The notes under the pieces are model-generated. The model was given only the letters and a program-made list of their open reading frames with translations. It ran no database searches and was not told the DNA's origin. Positions 19,695-30,830 of a DNA stretch of 59,589 bases are shown piece after piece (position 1 is the stretch's first letter; every line of letters starts with the position of its first letter). Source of the DNA: Mycobacterium sp. E3251 (GTDB taxonomy: Bacteria; Actinomycetota; Actinomycetes; Mycobacteriales; Mycobacteriaceae). A program made the position numbers and the translations under genes. Location of the stretch: positions 1-59,589 of the forward strand of contig NZ_LZJF01000155.1 of the NCBI RefSeq assembly GCF_001666835.1, in the 5' to 3' direction.

Positions 19695-20740
19695 ATGAGT
19701 ACTCGCCGCGACCTCCCCGAGTCGCCGTATCTGGCCGCCGTCACCGGTGGCAAACCCGGCCGGACCCCGGTGTGGTTCATGCGGCAGGCGGGTCGTTCGC
19801 TGCCCGAATACCGGGCGCTGCGGGCCCAGACCGACATGTTGTCGGCCTGCTTCGACGCCGAGCTGGTCTGCGAGATCACCCTGCAGCCGGTGCGCCGGCA
19901 CGACGTCGACGCGGCGATCTTGTTCTCCGACATCGTGGTGCCGCTGCTCGGCGCTGGCGTCGACCTGGACATCGTCGCGGGCGTCGGGCCGGTGATCGCG
20001 TCGCCGGTGCGCAGCGCGGCCGACGTCGATGCGATGAAACCCCTTGACCGGCAACGGATTCAGCCGGTGTCCGACGCGGTGACGCTGCTGGTGGCCGCGC
20101 TCGGCGACGTCCCGCTGATCGGGTTCGCGGGTGCCCCCTTCACGCTGGCGTCCTATCTGATCGAGGGCGGCCCCAGCCGCCACCACGCCCGCACCAAGGC
20201 GATGATGCTGGCCGAACCGGATTGCTGGCATGCGCTGATGGAAAAGCTGACCGACATCACCGTGGGCTTCCTGCGGGCCCAGCTGGAGGCCGGGGTGGAC
20301 GCGATTCAGGTGTTCGACTCGTGGGCGGGTGCGCTGTCGCTCGCCGACTACCGCACCTACGTGCAACCGCACAGCGCCCGGGTTTTCGGCGCGCTGACGG
20401 AGTACGGCGTGCCGATGACGCACTTCGGGGTCGGCACCGCCGAACTCCTGGGGGCCATGTCGACGGTGGGCGCGACGGTGGTGGGCGTGGACTGGCGAAC
20501 CTCGCTCACCGATGCGGCCGCCCGGGTCACGGCGGGGACCGCGCTGCAGGGCAACCTCGATCCGGTGGTCCTGCTGGCGGGGTGGCCGGCCGTCGAACGC
20601 GCCGCCCGGGCCGTGGTCGACGACGGGCGCCGCGCCGTCGACGCGGGCGTGACCGGTCACGTCTTCAACCTCGGCCACGGCGTGCTGCCCGAGACCGACC
20701 CCGGTGTGCTGACCGATCTGGTGTCACTGGTCCACTCCCT

Positions 20741-20744
<4 letters not shown>
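19695..20744 (+). CDS. hemE: Uroporphyrinogen III decarboxylase HemE
   Basis: Converts uroporphyrinogen III to coproporphyrinogen III, the last step shared by the haem routes. 349 residues with the signatures [17 protein letters not shown] (N-terminal) and [17 protein letters not shown]. The catalytic Asp lies in [13 protein letters not shown]. The start is ATG at 19695; an in-frame ATG 18 bases upstream is less likely. The stop overlaps the next ATG (ATGA), giving the operon hemE-cgoX-chdC-methyltransferase. Confidence 0.96.
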
Positions 20745-23543
<2,799 letters not shown>

Positions 23544-23585
23544 GCTCGCCGTCGGGCCTCGTTCTTCCGTGAGCCCCGCCTTCCA

Positions 23586-23641
23586 CGACACATAAACCCT
23601 TGCGACGACACGCCGGAAACCGTCGCAGCGCTTTATGTCTC
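23586..23641. repeat. Left palindromic end of the DUF559 unit
   Basis: The 30 bases from 23586 form the left arm of an imperfect inverted repeat with 24543-24572 (27 of 30 match). This end also folds on itself: ACATAAA (23590-23596) with TTTATGT (23632-23638), and TGCGACG (23601-23607) with CGTCGCA (23621-23627). ATAAACCCTTGCGACG (23592-23607) recurs exactly at 24522-24537. Confidence 0.8.
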
Positions 23642-23677
23642 ATGGATCCATGTGGCGGGCAACGGCGTCTTTCGTTC

Positions 23678-24525
23678 GTGGATGATGTGTTCGTCGGCAG
23701 TGAGGCCGTGCGGCAGGGCAGGCTCAGCCCGTATCAGCTGCGAATCGGATTTCGTGCGATTTATCCCGACGTGTACCTGGGGGAGCGGGCCACCAGTCCT
23801 TGCGGACCCGCTGCATCGCGGCGTGGCTGTGGTCGGGCAGACGCGCTGTGGTGGCCGGGCTTGCCGCGGCTGCGTTGCACGGCTCGGATTGGATCGACGA
23901 CGATGAGCCCGTCGAACTGATCTGGGGCAACCAGCATTCGCCGCCGGGCATAGTCACCCGGAATCACCGGATTGAGCCCGACGAAATCACCATCGTCGGG
24001 GGTATTCCGGTCACCACATTGGTGAGGACGGCCTACGACATGGGCAGACAACGTCCCCGGGGCGAGGCGGTGGCGCGGCTCGACGCGCTGATGAGGGCAA
24101 CCCCGTTTGACGTCGAGGAGGTCCTGCTCCTGGCTAAGCGGTACCCGCGTGCGCGGGGGCTGCGGCGGCTGCGTGCGGTGATTCCGCTTGTCGATCCCGG
24201 TGCCGCGTCGCCCGAGGAGACGTGGCTCCGTCTTCTGTTGATCGACGCCGGAATGCCGGTACCAGAAAGCCAGATTCCGGTGAACGAAGGCTGGCGCACC
24301 GTAGGTGTGCTCGACATGGGTTGGGAGCGGTACAAAGTGGCGGTCGAATACGACGGAGACCACCACCGCACCAACCGCCGGCAATACGCCCGAGACCAGT
24401 GGCGGTTACGCAAGCTCGAAGAACTTGGCTGGATCGTCATCCGGGTAATCGCGGAGGACAAGCCGCAAGACGTCGTGAGACGCGTTCGCGGTGCGCTCAC
24501 CCGTCGCGGATGCCGCGAGATATAA
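23678..24525 (+). pseudogene. DUF559 / AbiEi-like nuclease-domain protein, frameshifted
   Basis: Two adjacent frames make one protein of about 280 residues. The N-terminal part (GTG 23678: VDDVFVGSEAVRQGRLSPYQ, then FRAIYPDVYLGERA) is the winged-helix-like start of a common mycobacterial family; the reading then moves to the frame beginning at TTG 23800 (LRTRCIAAWLWSGRRAVVAG). The shift lies near 23779-23800, next to a run of five Gs, and one missing base would explain it. The C-terminal nuclease-like domain is intact: VLDMGWERYKVAVEYDGDHH, then RDQWRLRKLEELGWIVIRV, as in DUF559/Vsr-fold endonucleases. The stop TAA lies inside the right palindrome. It could be a true pseudogene or a sequencing error. 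An in-frame ATG at 23642 is an alternative start. Confidence 0.8.
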
Positions 24526-24572
24526 ACCCTTGCGACGCCCAGCGGCGTGTCGTCGCAACTGGTTATGTGTCG
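24522..24572. repeat. Right palindromic end of the DUF559 unit
   Basis: Mirror of the left end: ATAA (24522 on) with TTAT near 24563, and TGCGACG (24531-24537) with CGTCGCA (24551-24557). The arm 24543-24572 is the inverted partner of 23586-23615. The DUF559 gene takes its stop codon from this repeat, so gene and ends appear to be one unit of about 987 bp. Confidence 0.8.
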
Positions 24573-24590
24573 CGGCGGATAGCCGCCGCG
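24571..24590. terminator. Hairpin just downstream of msrB
   Basis: Perfect stem CGCGGCGG (24571-24578) with CCGCCGCG (24583-24590), loop of four. It starts one base past the msrB stop codon on the minus strand. There is no T tract, as is common for mycobacterial terminators. It abuts the right end of the DUF559 unit. Confidence 0.55.
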
Positions 24591-24591
24591 A

Positions 24592-24999
24592 CTAGGCCCC
24601 CTTGGGCACCAGGCGCAGCGAGATGGAGTTGATGCAGTAGCGCTGATCGGTCGGAGTCGGGTAGCCCTCGCCGGCGAAGACGTGGCCCAGGTGGCTGTGG
24701 CAGTTCGCGCACAGCACCTCGGTGCGCGTCGTGCCCATCGAGTGATCGGGCCGCAGGATCACCGCGTCGGAGTTCGCCGGGTCGAAGAACGACGGCCACC
24801 CGCAGTGCGACTCGAACTTCTCTGTGCTGCGGAACAATTCGGCCCCGCAGGCGCGACACTGGTAGACGCCTTCGGTCTTGGTGTCGGTGTACTCACCGGT
24901 GAAGGGCCGCTCGGTGCCGGCCTGGCGCAACACGTGAAACTCTTCGGGCGTGAGCTTCTGGCGCCACTCGGCATCGGTCAGCTGCAGCTTCGGATTCAT
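24592..24999 (-). CDS. msrB: Peptide-methionine (R)-S-oxide reductase MsrB
   Basis: Repairs R-methionine sulfoxide in proteins. The 135-residue enzyme has two zinc-binding CxxC pairs (CRAC and CANC), the active-site loop FESHCGWPSF, and the catalytic Cys in RYCINSISLRL near the C-terminus. ATG at 24999 overlaps the aftC stop by four bases, so msrB is the downstream gene of an aftC-msrB operon. Confidence 0.96.
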   Translation of the reverse strand: MNPKLQLTDAEWRQKLTPEEFHVLRQAGTERPFTGEYTDTKTEGVYQCRACGAELFRSTEKFESHCGWPSFFDPANSDAVILRPDHSMGTTRTEVLCANCHSHLGHVFAGEGYPTPTDQRYCINSISLRLVPKGA

Positions 25000-26306
25000 G
25001 CATCCACGCTAGCGCCATCTCGGCGCGCCGTCAGCCACGCCGGATCGATGCCCTCGTCCAGCCGGTTCTCGGCCTTCGCGTCCAGATACCGGAACAACAG
25101 CACCGTGAACACAACGATGAGCAGCAGCGACCAGCCGTAGGTGATCTTCAGGTAGTGCAACGCGCGGCCGTACCTCATCCACCGGTAGATCAGCCAGTCG
25201 TCCAGCGCCAAGAAGCCGTAGACCCCGAGCCATGCCGGCCAGTTGCGGATCAGCGAGTTGGGCAACACCACGGTCATCAGGAACGGGAACAGCATCATCG
25301 AGTAGTAGCCCTGGGCCAGCGACAGCACCAGCCACGACCACAGCAACAGCACGCCCGACGAGCTGGTGAACCAGAAGAGCGGGTCGCGGGTGCGGTAGTA
25401 GCGGTACAGCAGCCACATCGCCCCGATCGCAAGCACCGTGAACAGCAGCCGCAGGAACACGATCAGCCACGTGGGCAGGCCGAAGTACACGCCGTTGCCC
25501 TCGATCGAGCTGTTGAAGTAGTCACGCGTGCCCAGGATGTACGGCACCGTCTTGGTGACGAAGTCCATGGGATCGCTCACCAGAGGCCACGCGGCCAGGT
25601 TGACGACGACGGGCACCACGATCGCGGGGATCAGCGGCCGCCACTGGCGGTTCAGCAGCGGCAGCAACAGCAGCGGACCGAGCAACGGTTTGAGCGTCAG
25701 CGTCAGCCCGATCGCGATGCCGGCCCACCACTGACGGCTGACCCGGCCGTCCAGCAGCCAGCGCAGGAACAGCATCTCCGCCAGCAGCACGCAGCCGTTG
25801 ATGTTGGTGAACACCAAAGTGCTGGTCACGCTTTCGGTGCAGAACATGGCCAGCAGCAGGGCGGGCGCGGCCACCGAGGACAGGGTGAATTTGAACATCC
25901 GCAGCAGCAGGTACCAGGCCAGCAGGATCGCCACGGTGTTGATCAGGACGAACAGATACCGCGACGGCGTGAAGGACAGATACCCGAACGGCGCCATCAG
26001 CAGCGTGCCGCCGGGCGGGTACAGGTAGTGCGGGTCGACGTAGTCGAAGTGCTCGTTGTAGATGTCCCAGCCCCGCCGGAAGTTCAGCACCGCCCGGTAG
26101 ACCGGCTTGAAGTCGTCGGTGATGTTGCCGTTGAGGGTGAGGATGATGCTGCGGTGCAGCACCGACATAATCGCCAGGGGCCACAACGCCGAACGCACGA
26201 TGGTCGCCGTGCTCGGCGGGCCGCTGCGGGGACGAAAGGCGGCCAGGATCCGATCGCGAGAGCCGGCTCGGCTCGATTCAGCTGCCGTCACCAGCGCACC
26301 GTACAC
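24996..26306 (-). CDS. aftC: Alpha-(1->3)-arabinofuranosyltransferase AftC
   Basis: Membrane glycosyltransferase that uses decaprenylphosphoryl-arabinose to place alpha-1,3 branches in arabinogalactan and lipoarabinomannan. 436 residues, about ten helices, GT87/DUF2029 family. The periplasmic loop after helix 1 (NGNITDDFKPVYRAVLNFRR) carries the acidic pair expected for catalysis; YLYPPGGTLLMAPFGYL and GTRDYFNSSIEGNGVYFGLP are conserved. The start MYGALVTAAESS agrees with what I recall of the M. tuberculosis protein. Confidence 0.95.
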   Translation of the reverse strand: MYGALVTAAESSRAGSRDRILAAFRPRSGPPSTATIVRSALWPLAIMSVLHRSIILTLNGNITDDFKPVYRAVLNFRRGWDIYNEHFDYVDPHYLYPPGGTLLMAPFGYLSFTPSRYLFVLINTVAILLAWYLLLRMFKFTLSSVAAPALLLAMFCTESVTSTLVFTNINGCVLLAEMLFLRWLLDGRVSRQWWAGIAIGLTLTLKPLLGPLLLLPLLNRQWRPLIPAIVVPVVVNLAAWPLVSDPMDFVTKTVPYILGTRDYFNSSIEGNGVYFGLPTWLIVFLRLLFTVLAIGAMWLLYRYYRTRDPLFWFTSSSGVLLLWSWLVLSLAQGYYSMMLFPFLMTVVLPNSLIRNWPAWLGVYGFLALDDWLIYRWMRYGRALHYLKITYGWSLLLIVVFTVLLFRYLDAKAENRLDEGIDPAWLTARRDGASVDA

Positions 26307-26324
26307 CGGCGCGTGGCCGGAAAA

Positions 26325-27884
26325 TCAGGCGGGACAGTACGTGTCGGTGCCGGGCAGTTTGCCGCTGTTGACGTAGCCGATCAGCGGTGGGACCGCGCAG
26401 CTCGAGTAGATGCTGGCGCCGTGTCCGATGCCCTGCCACATCACCCGCTTGCTGGCCGCGTTGGCGTTGATGACGGTGGCCGCCGTCGCCGCGACCCCGT
26501 CGGTGCCGACGATCGGGTCGTGCTGGACGCCCAGCAACAGGACGTCGACCTTCAACGATTTCGGCGGCGCCGGGGGCGAGCCGGTGGGCCAATGCACGCA
26601 TTTGACCATGTTGAGCGCCGCGACGGTGCCGAACTCGGGGTACAGCTTGGCCCACGCCACGACCAGTTCGCGCACGCGGTCGGGGGTGGGGCGATTGACG
26701 GCGTCGCTGCAAGTGTTGACGAACTGGCCGTCGGAGTCCTCGGTGGCGTCGGCGTGATTGATCAGGTTGGTCAGCTGATTGGTGTCGCCGGAGCGGGCGG
26801 CGGCCAGCGCGTTGGCCAGGCTGGTGGTGGAGTTGACGCGGCCGCCCGAGGGAAAGCCCAGCGCGACGGTGATGGCGCTCGCCAGCTGGGCCACCGACGC
26901 CCCGGCGGGCCCCTTGCCGGCGCGGGCGTCGGCCAGCAACCCGCTGACGGCGCCCTTGGGGTCTGGACCCAGCGCGCAGTTCACCGCGACGCACTGGGCG
27001 GCGAACGCGTCGAGCGCGGCCTGCTGGCCCTTGGCCTGTTGCTCGGCGGCGGCTTCGGCGCTGGCACCCAACGCAACTGGCGAGTCGAGTATCAGCCGCG
27101 CGACCTTGTCGGGCCTCGCCGCCGCGTAGGCCAGCGCCACCTGCGCGCCATTGCCGATCCCGACCAGCGCGACCGCCGGCACGTCCCACAGCGACCGCAG
27201 TCGCTCGATGTCCGAGGCTGCGTGGGCGTTGTCGTAGGCGGACGCGCCCGGCGCGATGGCGTCGGTGCAGTTGGTGGTGGCGTTGTTCGCGACGTCCGAC
27301 AGGTTGGCGACGGGGTCGTCGCCGGTCTGGAACTGCGCCTGGTCGCGCATAATCTGCCGGTCGGAGGTGTCGCGGCAGTCGATCGGGTTCGACATGCCCA
27401 TGCCGCGACGGTCGACGGCGACGATGGGGTGGGTCTGCAGCACGTCGGCGCCGCCCCTGGACAGCCAGACCGGCAGCTGCGCCGAAGACGGCAGGTCGGA
27501 GCCGGTGGTGAAGACCAGCGGGCCCGCGTCGCGCGGCGTCTGGCTCGAGCGGGCGCGGACCACGCCGACGCTCACGGTGCCGGTCCCGCCGCCGTTCGGG
27601 TCCAGGTCGGCATCGTAGTTCGCGCAATCCAGCTGCACCCCGGCCGCGGGCGGCACCGCGGCGTCGCCGAACACCCGCGACGTGCAGTCGTGCCAGGGCA
27701 GATCGTTCTTGGGCGCGGCGAGCGGCGGCGGGCCGCTGGGTGGCGGTTTGGCGGTGGCCGCACCCTGGGGGCGGGCGCCGGAATTGGTGGCGAAGCGCGG
27801 GTCGGCTGCCAGGCCCGGGACGCAGCCGGCGACCACGGTGGTCGCCGCAACCAAGATCGTGGCGAACGTGATCTGCCGACTCAT
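26325..27884 (-). CDS. Secreted lipoprotein, alpha/beta hydrolase with TAP-like C-terminus
   Basis: 519-residue exported protein of the tripeptidyl-aminopeptidase-like family (Rv2672 counterpart). Signal peptide with a lipobox VVAGC near residue 20. An alpha/beta-hydrolase core follows, with AVDRRGMGMSNPIDC typical of the family, and a TAP-like C-terminal domain. The expected nucleophile elbow reads VGIGNGAQVALAYAAA: Asn stands where Ser is expected. Acid (GVQHDPIVG) and His (GIGHGASIYSS) segments are present. It may be catalytically inactive or use another residue. ATG at 27884 chosen; a GTG lies 9 bases upstream. Confidence 0.87.
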   Translation of the reverse strand: MSRQITFATILVAATTVVAGCVPGLAADPRFATNSGARPQGAATAKPPPSGPPPLAAPKNDLPWHDCTSRVFGDAAVPPAAGVQLDCANYDADLDPNGGGTGTVSVGVVRARSSQTPRDAGPLVFTTGSDLPSSAQLPVWLSRGGADVLQTHPIVAVDRRGMGMSNPIDCRDTSDRQIMRDQAQFQTGDDPVANLSDVANNATTNCTDAIAPGASAYDNAHAASDIERLRSLWDVPAVALVGIGNGAQVALAYAAARPDKVARLILDSPVALGASAEAAAEQQAKGQQAALDAFAAQCVAVNCALGPDPKGAVSGLLADARAGKGPAGASVAQLASAITVALGFPSGGRVNSTTSLANALAAARSGDTNQLTNLINHADATEDSDGQFVNTCSDAVNRPTPDRVRELVVAWAKLYPEFGTVAALNMVKCVHWPTGSPPAPPKSLKVDVLLLGVQHDPIVGTDGVAATAATVINANAASKRVMWQGIGHGASIYSSCAVPPLIGYVNSGKLPGTDTYCPA

Positions 27885-27898
27885 GTCGACCACAGTAG

Positions 27899-28660
27899 CT
27901 AGGCCTTGACGTAGCGGGTGTACAGGTAACCGGCGTCGTCGGTCAAAACGTGGGCACAGCGCATCCGGGTGAGCAGCTGGCTGGGGCCGGTCGCGATGCG
28001 CCGGGCCAGCCCACCGACGATGTAGGGCGCGATCGTCAGGCAGAGCTCGTCGAGCATGTCGCGCTGGATCAACGAATCGAGCAGCATCGGCCCGCCCTCG
28101 GTCAGGATGCGGCGCATGCCGCGATCACCGAGGGTCGCCAGCATGACGGCCTCGTCGACCTCGCCCGGGTCGCTGCCGGAGCAGTCGATCACTTCGCACA
28201 CGTCGGCGAGCAGCCTGCGCGCCGGGGCGGCGGCCGCCGCGCAGGTGAGGACCAGCGGCGGTACCTCGGTCTTGGTGAACACCGCCATGTCGCGGTCCAG
28301 CCGACCCGACTTGGTGACGATCGCCAGTGGCGGGACTTCGCTCTGCCTGCGGGCCTGCCGTTGCTGGCGCTGGGCGACGCTGAGCTGCGCGCCGGAATAG
28401 CCCTCGACCCGCACGGTGCCCGCGCCGACCACGATGACGTCGGCGAGCTCACGCAGCAGGTTGAAGACGAATCGGTCGCCGGGACCGCCCATCGTTCCGC
28501 TGCTGCCGCCGGAGGTGGCCCCGCCGTCCACGCTGGTGATGAAATTGGCCCGCACCCATGTCCCCTCGTGTTCGGGGTAGTCGTAGAGCCGGGGGAGTTC
28601 TCCGTCGTCGACTTCGCGTACCGATCCGAGCAGCGACAGCGGTGTCTCGGGAAGGGGCAT
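27899..28660 (-). CDS. RibD C-terminal-type pyrimidine reductase
   Basis: 253-residue NADPH-dependent reductase with a DHFR-like fold, homologous to the reductase half of riboflavin enzyme RibD. Visible segments are TWVRANFITSVDGGATSGGS, the nucleotide-binding VIVVGAGTVRVEGY and ILTEGGPMLLDSLIQ. Counterpart of Rv2671, which has been linked to antifolate (PAS) resistance by substituting for dihydrofolate reductase. No deaminase domain is present. Divergent from the zapE-like gene, with a 34-base gap. Confidence 0.9.
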   Translation of the reverse strand: MPLPETPLSLLGSVREVDDGELPRLYDYPEHEGTWVRANFITSVDGGATSGGSSGTMGGPGDRFVFNLLRELADVIVVGAGTVRVEGYSGAQLSVAQRQQRQARRQSEVPPLAIVTKSGRLDRDMAVFTKTEVPPLVLTCAAAAAPARRLLADVCEVIDCSGSDPGEVDEAVMLATLGDRGMRRILTEGGPMLLDSLIQRDMLDELCLTIAPYIVGGLARRIATGPSQLLTRMRCAHVLTDDAGYLYTRYVKA

Positions 28661-28694
28661 GAGGTCGATTGCAGCACGCCGTTACAGTTTTGGC

Positions 28695-29756
28695 ATGCAC
28701 GGGTCCTCTTCGGGGCGAGTGACGCACCTGGTGGATCGGCATCCGACGGTCTCACCGGAGCGGTTGATCGCCCAATTGAGGCCGCCCCCAACGTTCGCCG
28801 ACGTGAGCTTCGCGACGTATCGGCCCGATCCCGCCGAGCCGACGCAGGCCGCCGCCGTCGTGGCGTGCCGCGACTTCTGCCGGCGGGCCGTGGAACGACG
28901 CGCGGGCCGGCGAAAAATGCTGGGCCGACGGGCGGTTCTGCCCGGTGTGGGGTTGTACCTGGACGGCGGCTTCGGCGTGGGGAAAACCCACCTGCTCGCG
29001 TCGGCCTACTACGAGCTGCCCGGCGACGGGCCGGAATCGTCAAACCCCAAGGCGTTCACAACCTTTGGGGAGCTGACGCAGTTGGCCGGGGTATTCGGTT
29101 TCGCCGAATGCGTGGAACTGCTGGCCGAGTACACCGCGGTGTGCATCGACGAGTTCGAGCTCGACGATCCCGGCAACACGACGCTGATCTCGCGGCTGCT
29201 CTCGTCACTGGTCGAGCGGGGGGTGTCGGTGGCGGCCACCTCCAATACGCTGCCCGAGCAGCTCGGCGAGGGCCGATTCGCCGCCCAGGACTTCCTGCGG
29301 GAGATCAACACGCTGGCAAGCATTTTCACCACCGTACGGATCGAGGGTCCCGACTATCGGCACCGCGGCTTGCCGCCGGCTCCGCAGCCGTTGTCGGACG
29401 AAGAGGTGGCCGCGCGTGCCCACCGGGTGGACGGCGCGACGCTCGATGATTTCGACGCGTTGTGCGCGCACCTGGCCACCATGCACCCGTCGCGGTATCT
29501 GACCCTCATCGAGGGGGTGACCGCGGTGTTTCTGACGGGCGTGCACGGCATCGACGACCAGAACGTCGCGCTGCGGCTGGTGGCGCTGACCGACCGGCTC
29601 TATGACGCCGGCGTCCCGGTCGTGGCCTCGGGCGCGAAGCTGGACACCATCTTCAGCGAGGAGATGCTGGCCGGCGGGTACCGAAAGAAGTATCTGAGGG
29701 CCATGTCTCGCCTCCTGGCGCTGACGGCTGGCGTCAGCGAAGCACGCGGGTCATGA
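28695..29756 (+). CDS. zapE: ZapE/AFG1-like ATPase
   Basis: 353-residue P-loop ATPase. Walker A is LDGGFGVGKTHLLASAYY and Walker B is VCIDEFELDD, with an arginine-finger region near FLREINTLA. Bacterial ZapE binds the Z-ring under stress; the mitochondrial relative AFG1 acts in respiratory complex quality control. ATG at 28695 chosen over an in-frame start 36 bases upstream that would overlap the promoter region. Its 3' end overlaps the GNAT gene by 23 bases (convergent). Confidence 0.88.
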   Translation: MHGSSSGRVTHLVDRHPTVSPERLIAQLRPPPTFADVSFATYRPDPAEPTQAAAVVACRDFCRRAVERRAGRRKMLGRRAVLPGVGLYLDGGFGVGKTHLLASAYYELPGDGPESSNPKAFTTFGELTQLAGVFGFAECVELLAEYTAVCIDEFELDDPGNTTLISRLLSSLVERGVSVAATSNTLPEQLGEGRFAAQDFLREINTLASIFTTVRIEGPDYRHRGLPPAPQPLSDEEVAARAHRVDGATLDDFDALCAHLATMHPSRYLTLIEGVTAVFLTGVHGIDDQNVALRLVALTDRLYDAGVPVVASGAKLDTIFSEEMLAGGYRKKYLRAMSRLLALTAGVSEARGS

Positions 29757-30234
29757 CGAAGTCGTTCTCGCGCCCGGCGCCGACCTGAAAGGTCCGGGTG
29801 CCGCTGACCGTGAAGCCGCTCTTGGCGTAGAACCGTTGTGCGCGTTGGTTTGCCTGATTGACGCCCAGCCACACCCGGCGCACGCCCCATTCGCCGGCCG
29901 TGGCCAGCGCGAGGTCCATCAGCGCGGTGGCGACCCCGCTGCCATGGTGCTCGGGTGCAACGTAGATCTTGGACAGCTCGGCTGCGTCACCGTCGCGAAT
30001 CAGCATGGCGTAACCGATGATTCGGTCGCCGTCCGCCGCGGTCAGGACCGCGCGTTGCGGATCGGACAGGTATTCGGCGAAGCGGTCGGGCGACAGGTGG
30101 GCCTCGACGAACGCTGCGATGTTCGCCGGTGCCATCGAGGCGGGGCAGGCCAACGGGAATGTGCGCGCGGCGATATCGGCAAGCTCTTGAACGTCAACGG
30201 AGTTCGTTGTTACGACGCGTGTCAGAGGTTCCAC
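29734..30234 (-). CDS. GNAT family N-acetyltransferase
   Basis: 166-residue acetyl-CoA-dependent acyltransferase. The acetyl-CoA loop APEHHGSGVATALMDLA is clear, with the preceding beta strand AELSKIYV and the later motif LGVNQANQRAQRFYAKSGF. Substrate unknown. It starts inside the end of the upstream secreted-protein gene (13-base overlap), so both are probably in one transcript. Confidence 0.92.
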   Translation of the reverse strand: MEPLTRVVTTNSVDVQELADIAARTFPLACPASMAPANIAAFVEAHLSPDRFAEYLSDPQRAVLTAADGDRIIGYAMLIRDGDAAELSKIYVAPEHHGSGVATALMDLALATAGEWGVRRVWLGVNQANQRAQRFYAKSGFTVSGTRTFQVGAGRENDFVMTRVLR

Positions 30235-30746
30235 TGCGCGAGGTGGTAGCCCGTCTTCTTGTCCAGCAGCACCACGGTGGAGACGGGATCACGGTAGGCG
30301 TCCCAGTACACTTCGCCGCGCACGATCGCCCCGTTCGGCGCGTTGGTGAGCACGTTGTCCAGGGCGTCGGGCGCATCGGTGGCTCGTGGCTTGTAGGCGT
30401 CGGCGAATGGGGTCACGCCGTCGAAGCTGAAGGTCGTCGCCATGATGAACGGATTGGGCACCCGGACGGCGCGGACGACCACGTCGGCACGCTCGACGGT
30501 GCTCCCCGGGAAGCCCTTGTACGTACCTTCGCGCGTGTAGCCGAATCCGGGGGGTGGGTCACAGGGTGACACGCCGGTGACGGTGACGTCGGCGACGTAG
30601 GTGCCGGCGTCCACCCGCAGCGTGTCGCCGATGTGGCCGATCGGGGCGTCACCGGCCCAGGCGCGGGGGGCGGAGAGCCCGGCGACGGCGGTGCCGCTTG
30701 CCGCGGCGACGAGGAACGCGGACAGGACGACCAGCCAGCGGTGCAT
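30222..30746 (-). CDS. Secreted immunoglobulin-like protein (MPT63/DUF1942-like)
   Basis: 174-residue exported protein, counterpart of Rv2668. A Sec signal peptide (WLVVLSAFLVAAASGTAVAG) ends near residue 30. The mature part has beta-rich segments such as IGDTLRVDAGTYVADVTVTG and IVRGEVYWDAY, resembling the immunoglobulin-like secreted antigens of mycobacteria; this resemblance is inferred by eye. Function unknown. Confidence 0.8.
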   Translation of the reverse strand: MHRWLVVLSAFLVAAASGTAVAGLSAPRAWAGDAPIGHIGDTLRVDAGTYVADVTVTGVSPCDPPPGFGYTREGTYKGFPGSTVERADVVVRAVRVPNPFIMATTFSFDGVTPFADAYKPRATDAPDALDNVLTNAPNGAIVRGEVYWDAYRDPVSTVVLLDKKTGYHLAQWNL

Positions 30747-30830
30747 CTTCGCCTCCTAGGCACCCTTGGAAGGGACCATCGAATGATCGCACACGCGGTG
30801 AGGCGGCGGGGAGGGGTCGGACCGCACCGA

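Noticed and set aside
25155..27902. 915-residue plus-strand frame
   Set aside because: Antisense to aftC and the TAP-like gene, both of which are well supported; Gln/Arg/Gly-rich composition without domains.
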